Below, piece after piece: positions 5,561 to 8,233 of a DNA stretch of 8,233 nt. The position numbers and the translations under genes were made by a program. This DNA is from Fidelibacterota bacterium. Its GTDB lineage: Bacteria; Fidelibacterota; JAANXI01. Each line of letters begins with the position of its first letter. Within the stretch, counting starts at the first letter, position 1. Location of the stretch: NCBI GenBank assembly GCA_018263365.1, contig JAANXI010000069.1, forward strand, positions 1 through 8,233, written 5' to 3'. Below the pieces are notes generated by a model, which saw nothing but the letters and a program-made list of their open reading frames with translations, was not told where the DNA came from and did no database searches.

Positions 5561-8233
5561 TGCATAGATTTATGCGCCATTCTATCTCTGGAATTATTCT
5601 TTTGCTGGTCACTCTCATGAGTATACCAAACGATTCCTTCGCACAGGAAAAATTAGAACTCATCCACGCTGACGAGCTCCGGAACCGCCAGGAAAACGGG
5701 AAAAACGTGCAAGTTCTAGAGGGTTCGGTTCAGTTCCGGCGCGGCGAGTACGATATGTACTGCGATAACGCCATCCGGTATGAGGCCACCGACTTCTCCA
5801 TCTTCTGGGGAAAGGTGCGGGTGTACGGCGAGCAGGATACGCTGACTTCCGATTCGCTGACAGTATATAATCGCCGGGATTTGTTGTACGCGCACGGCAA
5901 TGCAAAACTCCGTTCCAAAGGGCGGACGCTCAGCGGAAAGCGCATCCGGTACTTCTCCGAAAAGGAGGAAGCCCACACCGCAGGCAACGTGGAGATGCAA
6001 GACGGAACGCAGTATGTACAGGCGGATTCGGTCTGGTACAACCAGGCAACCGAAGACGCCCGCATCTATGGCAAACACGGGCAGTTCGCGTCGGTGTATA
6101 ACTCCGATGAGCGCATCAAAATATCCGGGCCGATAATCGAACAAAACCTGAAGACCGAATCCCTGAGAGCCACTATGCGGCCGGTGCTCACCAAACTGGA
6201 CTCCTCATTCAAACAGGTCGTCCGGATCGTCGGCAACACGATTACCGGCAACCCGGACAGTGGAAGGTACATTGCAAGGGATCAGGTGGTCATCACCAGA
6301 GACTCCATGCGGGCGGAAACCGAACTGGCCCGGTTTCTAAAAGACGAGGACAAGGCAATCCTCGAAAAGTCTCCGGTGGTCTACTACACCGATAACACAA
6401 TCAAGGGCGAGACGATTCACCTGTATTTCACCGGCGATAAACTGAACGAGGTGTACATCCCGAAACAGGCGGAAGTACGATCGAAGGCAAAAGGGTATGC
6501 GCGGCAGAGATATAGCGTTGCACCAGACACGGCAGACACGACAACGGTCCAACCGGATACAATCGGCTACGTCCGAAAGAAGACCGAGAAGGAGGATCTG
6601 CTTCAGGGGAATGAACTTAATATGTGGTTGCGGGATAACGAGATCCAGCGCATCCGCCTGAAAGGCATGGCGACGAGCAGTTATCACGTGTTCGAGGATT
6701 CTTTATATCAGGGACTCAACGAGGCCAGCGGAGATACAATTGTGCTGACCTTCGCCCCGGGGGCCGACTCGCTGGATCAGATCGATGTCATCGGCGGAAC
6801 GCGAGGGACTTTTTCCCCCTACAAACATAACGAATCGGTTGATACCACCATTTATTACGAAGCCGAGCACATCATTTTTCAGGTGCCGGAGCGCATTACA
6901 AACCTGAAGTACGAGGCGAGCACCAAATATAAAAATATGCAACTGGAGGCGGCGTTTATCGACGTCTTCTGGAACAGAAATCTGCTGATAGCCACGCCGC
7001 TTCCGGACTCGGTTGACTCCGTAAATGTGGAGCGCAATATTCCGGTGTTCAAGCAGGGTTCTCAGGAGCCGATGACCGGCAATAAGCTAGAATATAATCT
7101 CAAAACCAAGCGCGGCCGAGTAATTCATGGTGAAACGACTTTCGATGACGGATTTTATACCGGCACAAAGATTTTAAAGCGCGGCGAAAAAACCCTCTAT
7201 GTGGACCAGGGTATTTACACTACCTGCGATCTCGAATACCCGCACTATCACTTTCAAAGCAGCAAGATGAAGCTGCTGGTGCAGGATAAGGTGATTGCCC
7301 GGCCGATTGTCCTGTATATCCATGGCGTGCCGGTCTTCGGGTTGCCCTTTGGGGTGTTTCCGCAAAAACGCGGCAGGCGGAATTCGGGGTATATTCTGCC
7401 AGCCTGGGGAGAAAGCAGCCGGTCCGGCCGGTATCTCAAGGGGATGGGCTACTACTGGGCTCCCAGCGATTACTGGGACTACCGGATCCAATTTGATTTC
7501 TGGGAAAAGCGCGGCGTCTCGCTCCGGCAACGGATCCGATATAAAAAACGGTACTCGTTTTCCGGCAATATCGGGGCGAATTATGATAAAGAAATTTTTC
7601 GTCCCGGCAAAAAAACCAACTATCAGATCAGCGTCAATCACAGCCAAACCATTGACCCCACCATGGATTTGCGGATCAGCGGCCGGTACGTAAGCAGCAG
7701 CCAGTTCCAGCGGGAAACGTCCCTGGATCGCCGGGATCGGTTGCGTCAACAGATAATTTCCAACGCAACATTAAATAAACGGTGGGAGGACACGAAAAAT
7801 TCCATGTCGGTGAACCTGCAGCGGACGGAAAACCTGCAAACCGGCAATATCAACCAGACGATCCCACAGATCTCATTCCGGCGGGGGACCGATAAACTTA
7901 TTAAAGTCCCCGAAGGCGCCAGTTACAAAATTAAGAACAAATGGTTTTACAACATCAATTACTCGTACAGCGCCAATTTCCGAAATCGACATAACCACCG
8001 GCTGCAGCAGGATTCGGTCTATTATGATGATTATGATCGTCGTATCGTTTTGAACAGGGATTCCACCTATGTGGACGAGTATAAAAGGGCGATCCAGCAT
8101 AATTTAAGCTTTAGTAATCCCCGGAAAATTCTGAAGTTTTTCAGCTTCAACCCCAGCCTGAGTATCAGCGAAGACTGGGCACCGGAATACCGCGAACCGG
8201 TGGTGCAAAACGGGTTCATTGTAGTGGATACAC
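5560..8233 (+). CDS. lptD: LptD/OstA lipopolysaccharide-assembly outer-membrane protein, first 891 residues, C-terminus beyond the window
   Basis: LptD is the outer-membrane barrel that, with LptE, inserts lipopolysaccharide delivered across the periplasm by the LptA-type bridge. The protein starts with a signal peptide (MHRFMRH, hydrophobic core, likely cut at SFA|Q, residue 28). LptA/OstA-like beta repeats follow: ADEL (37-40), VLEGSVQFRRGEYDMYCDNA (52-71), and later YAHGNAKL- and TAGNVEM-type strands. Further such segments continue to about residue 550. Then comes the family signature YTTCDLEYPHYHF (553-565) with C556, VLYIHGVPVFGLPFGVFPQKRGRRNSGYILP (about 577-608) and GRYLKGMGYYWAPSDYWD (about 617-634) leading into the barrel. 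This resembles E. coli LptD around C173, but the part before it is about 350 residues longer. ATG 5560 overlaps the rarA stop by one base with no ribosome site, suggesting translational coupling; ATG 5572 is an alternative. The frame is open to the edge, so barrel C-terminus and any late cysteines are not seen. Confidence 0.92.
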   Translation, partial: MHRFMRHSISGIILLLVTLMSIPNDSFAQEKLELIHADELRNRQENGKNVQVLEGSVQFRRGEYDMYCDNAIRYEATDFSIFWGKVRVYGEQDTLTSDSLTVYNRRDLLYAHGNAKLRSKGRTLSGKRIRYFSEKEEAHTAGNVEMQDGTQYVQADSVWYNQATEDARIYGKHGQFASVYNSDERIKISGPIIEQNLKTESLRATMRPVLTKLDSSFKQVVRIVGNTITGNPDSGRYIARDQVVITRDSMRAETELARFLKDEDKAILEKSPVVYYTDNTIKGETIHLYFTGDKLNEVYIPKQAEVRSKAKGYARQRYSVAPDTADTTTVQPDTIGYVRKKTEKEDLLQGNELNMWLRDNEIQRIRLKGMATSSYHVFEDSLYQGLNEASGDTIVLTFAPGADSLDQIDVIGGTRGTFSPYKHNESVDTTIYYEAEHIIFQVPERITNLKYEASTKYKNMQLEAAFIDVFWNRNLLIATPLPDSVDSVNVERNIPVFKQGSQEPMTGNKLEYNLKTKRGRVIHGETTFDDGFYTGTKILKRGEKTLYVDQGIYTTCDLEYPHYHFQSSKMKLLVQDKVIARPIVLYIHGVPVFGLPFGVFPQKRGRRNSGYILPAWGESSRSGRYLKGMGYYWAPSDYWDYRIQFDFWEKRGVSLRQRIRYKKRYSFSGNIGANYDKEIFRPGKKTNYQISVNHSQTIDPTMDLRISGRYVSSSQFQRETSLDRRDRLRQQIISNATLNKRWEDTKNSMSVNLQRTENLQTGNINQTIPQISFRRGTDKLIKVPEGASYKIKNKWFYNINYSYSANFRNRHNHRLQQDSVYYDDYDRRIVLNRDSTYVDEYKRAIQHNLSFSNPRKILKFFSFNPSLSISEDWAPEYREPVVQNGFIVVDT

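Noticed and set aside
7174..7749. 191-residue open frame on the minus strand inside lptD
   Set aside because: It lies wholly opposite a well-supported lptD coding frame and has no ribosome site or motif of its own.

Overview
The window looks like chromosomal, housekeeping DNA from a Gram-negative bacterium of the FCB (Bacteroidota-like) superphylum. The evidence is a SprA-type giant outer-membrane protein (type IX secretion translocon family) together with an LptD/OstA lipopolysaccharide transporter of the long-N-domain type seen in that group. A Bacteroidota relative such as Neomarinimicrobiota, Calditrichota or Balneolota is plausible, but the sequence alone does not let me fix the phylum. 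I see no mobile element, CRISPR array, tRNA or rRNA, and no sign of recent transfer.

Layout: two divergent blocks meet in the intergenic region 3974-4210. The left block is read on the minus strand. It starts with a type I GAPDH-family gene (2975-3973, strong ribosome binding site) that ends at a good intrinsic terminator (2906-2944). A sigma70-like promoter (2848-2876) follows and appears to drive a MOSC-like gene (2358-2801), rdgB/HAM1 XTP diphosphatase (1731-2333, TTG start) and sprA (1639 down to the left edge, incomplete). The last three have no terminator between them and probably form one transcript. The right block is read on the plus strand: rarA (4211-5560) overlaps by one base with lptD (5560 to the right edge, incomplete).

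Functionally the window mixes nucleotide-pool cleaning (RdgB) and replication-fork maintenance (RarA) with outer-membrane biogenesis (LptD) and secretion or surface display (SprA). The gene order suggests that each envelope gene sits distal to a genome-maintenance gene, which may simply be co-transcription.

Most notable: the GAPDH-family protein has glycine where the catalytic cysteine of the SCTTN motif belongs, with further changes in the phosphate-site and adjacent loops, so it is unlikely to be an ordinary phosphorylating GAPDH. Second, sprA has a well-placed Shine-Dalgarno sequence followed at normal spacing by ATA and no ATG, GTG or TTG. Third, the MOSC-like protein lacks the late cysteine that normally binds the sulfur ligand. 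I found no new multi-gene system here; the rest is ordinary.
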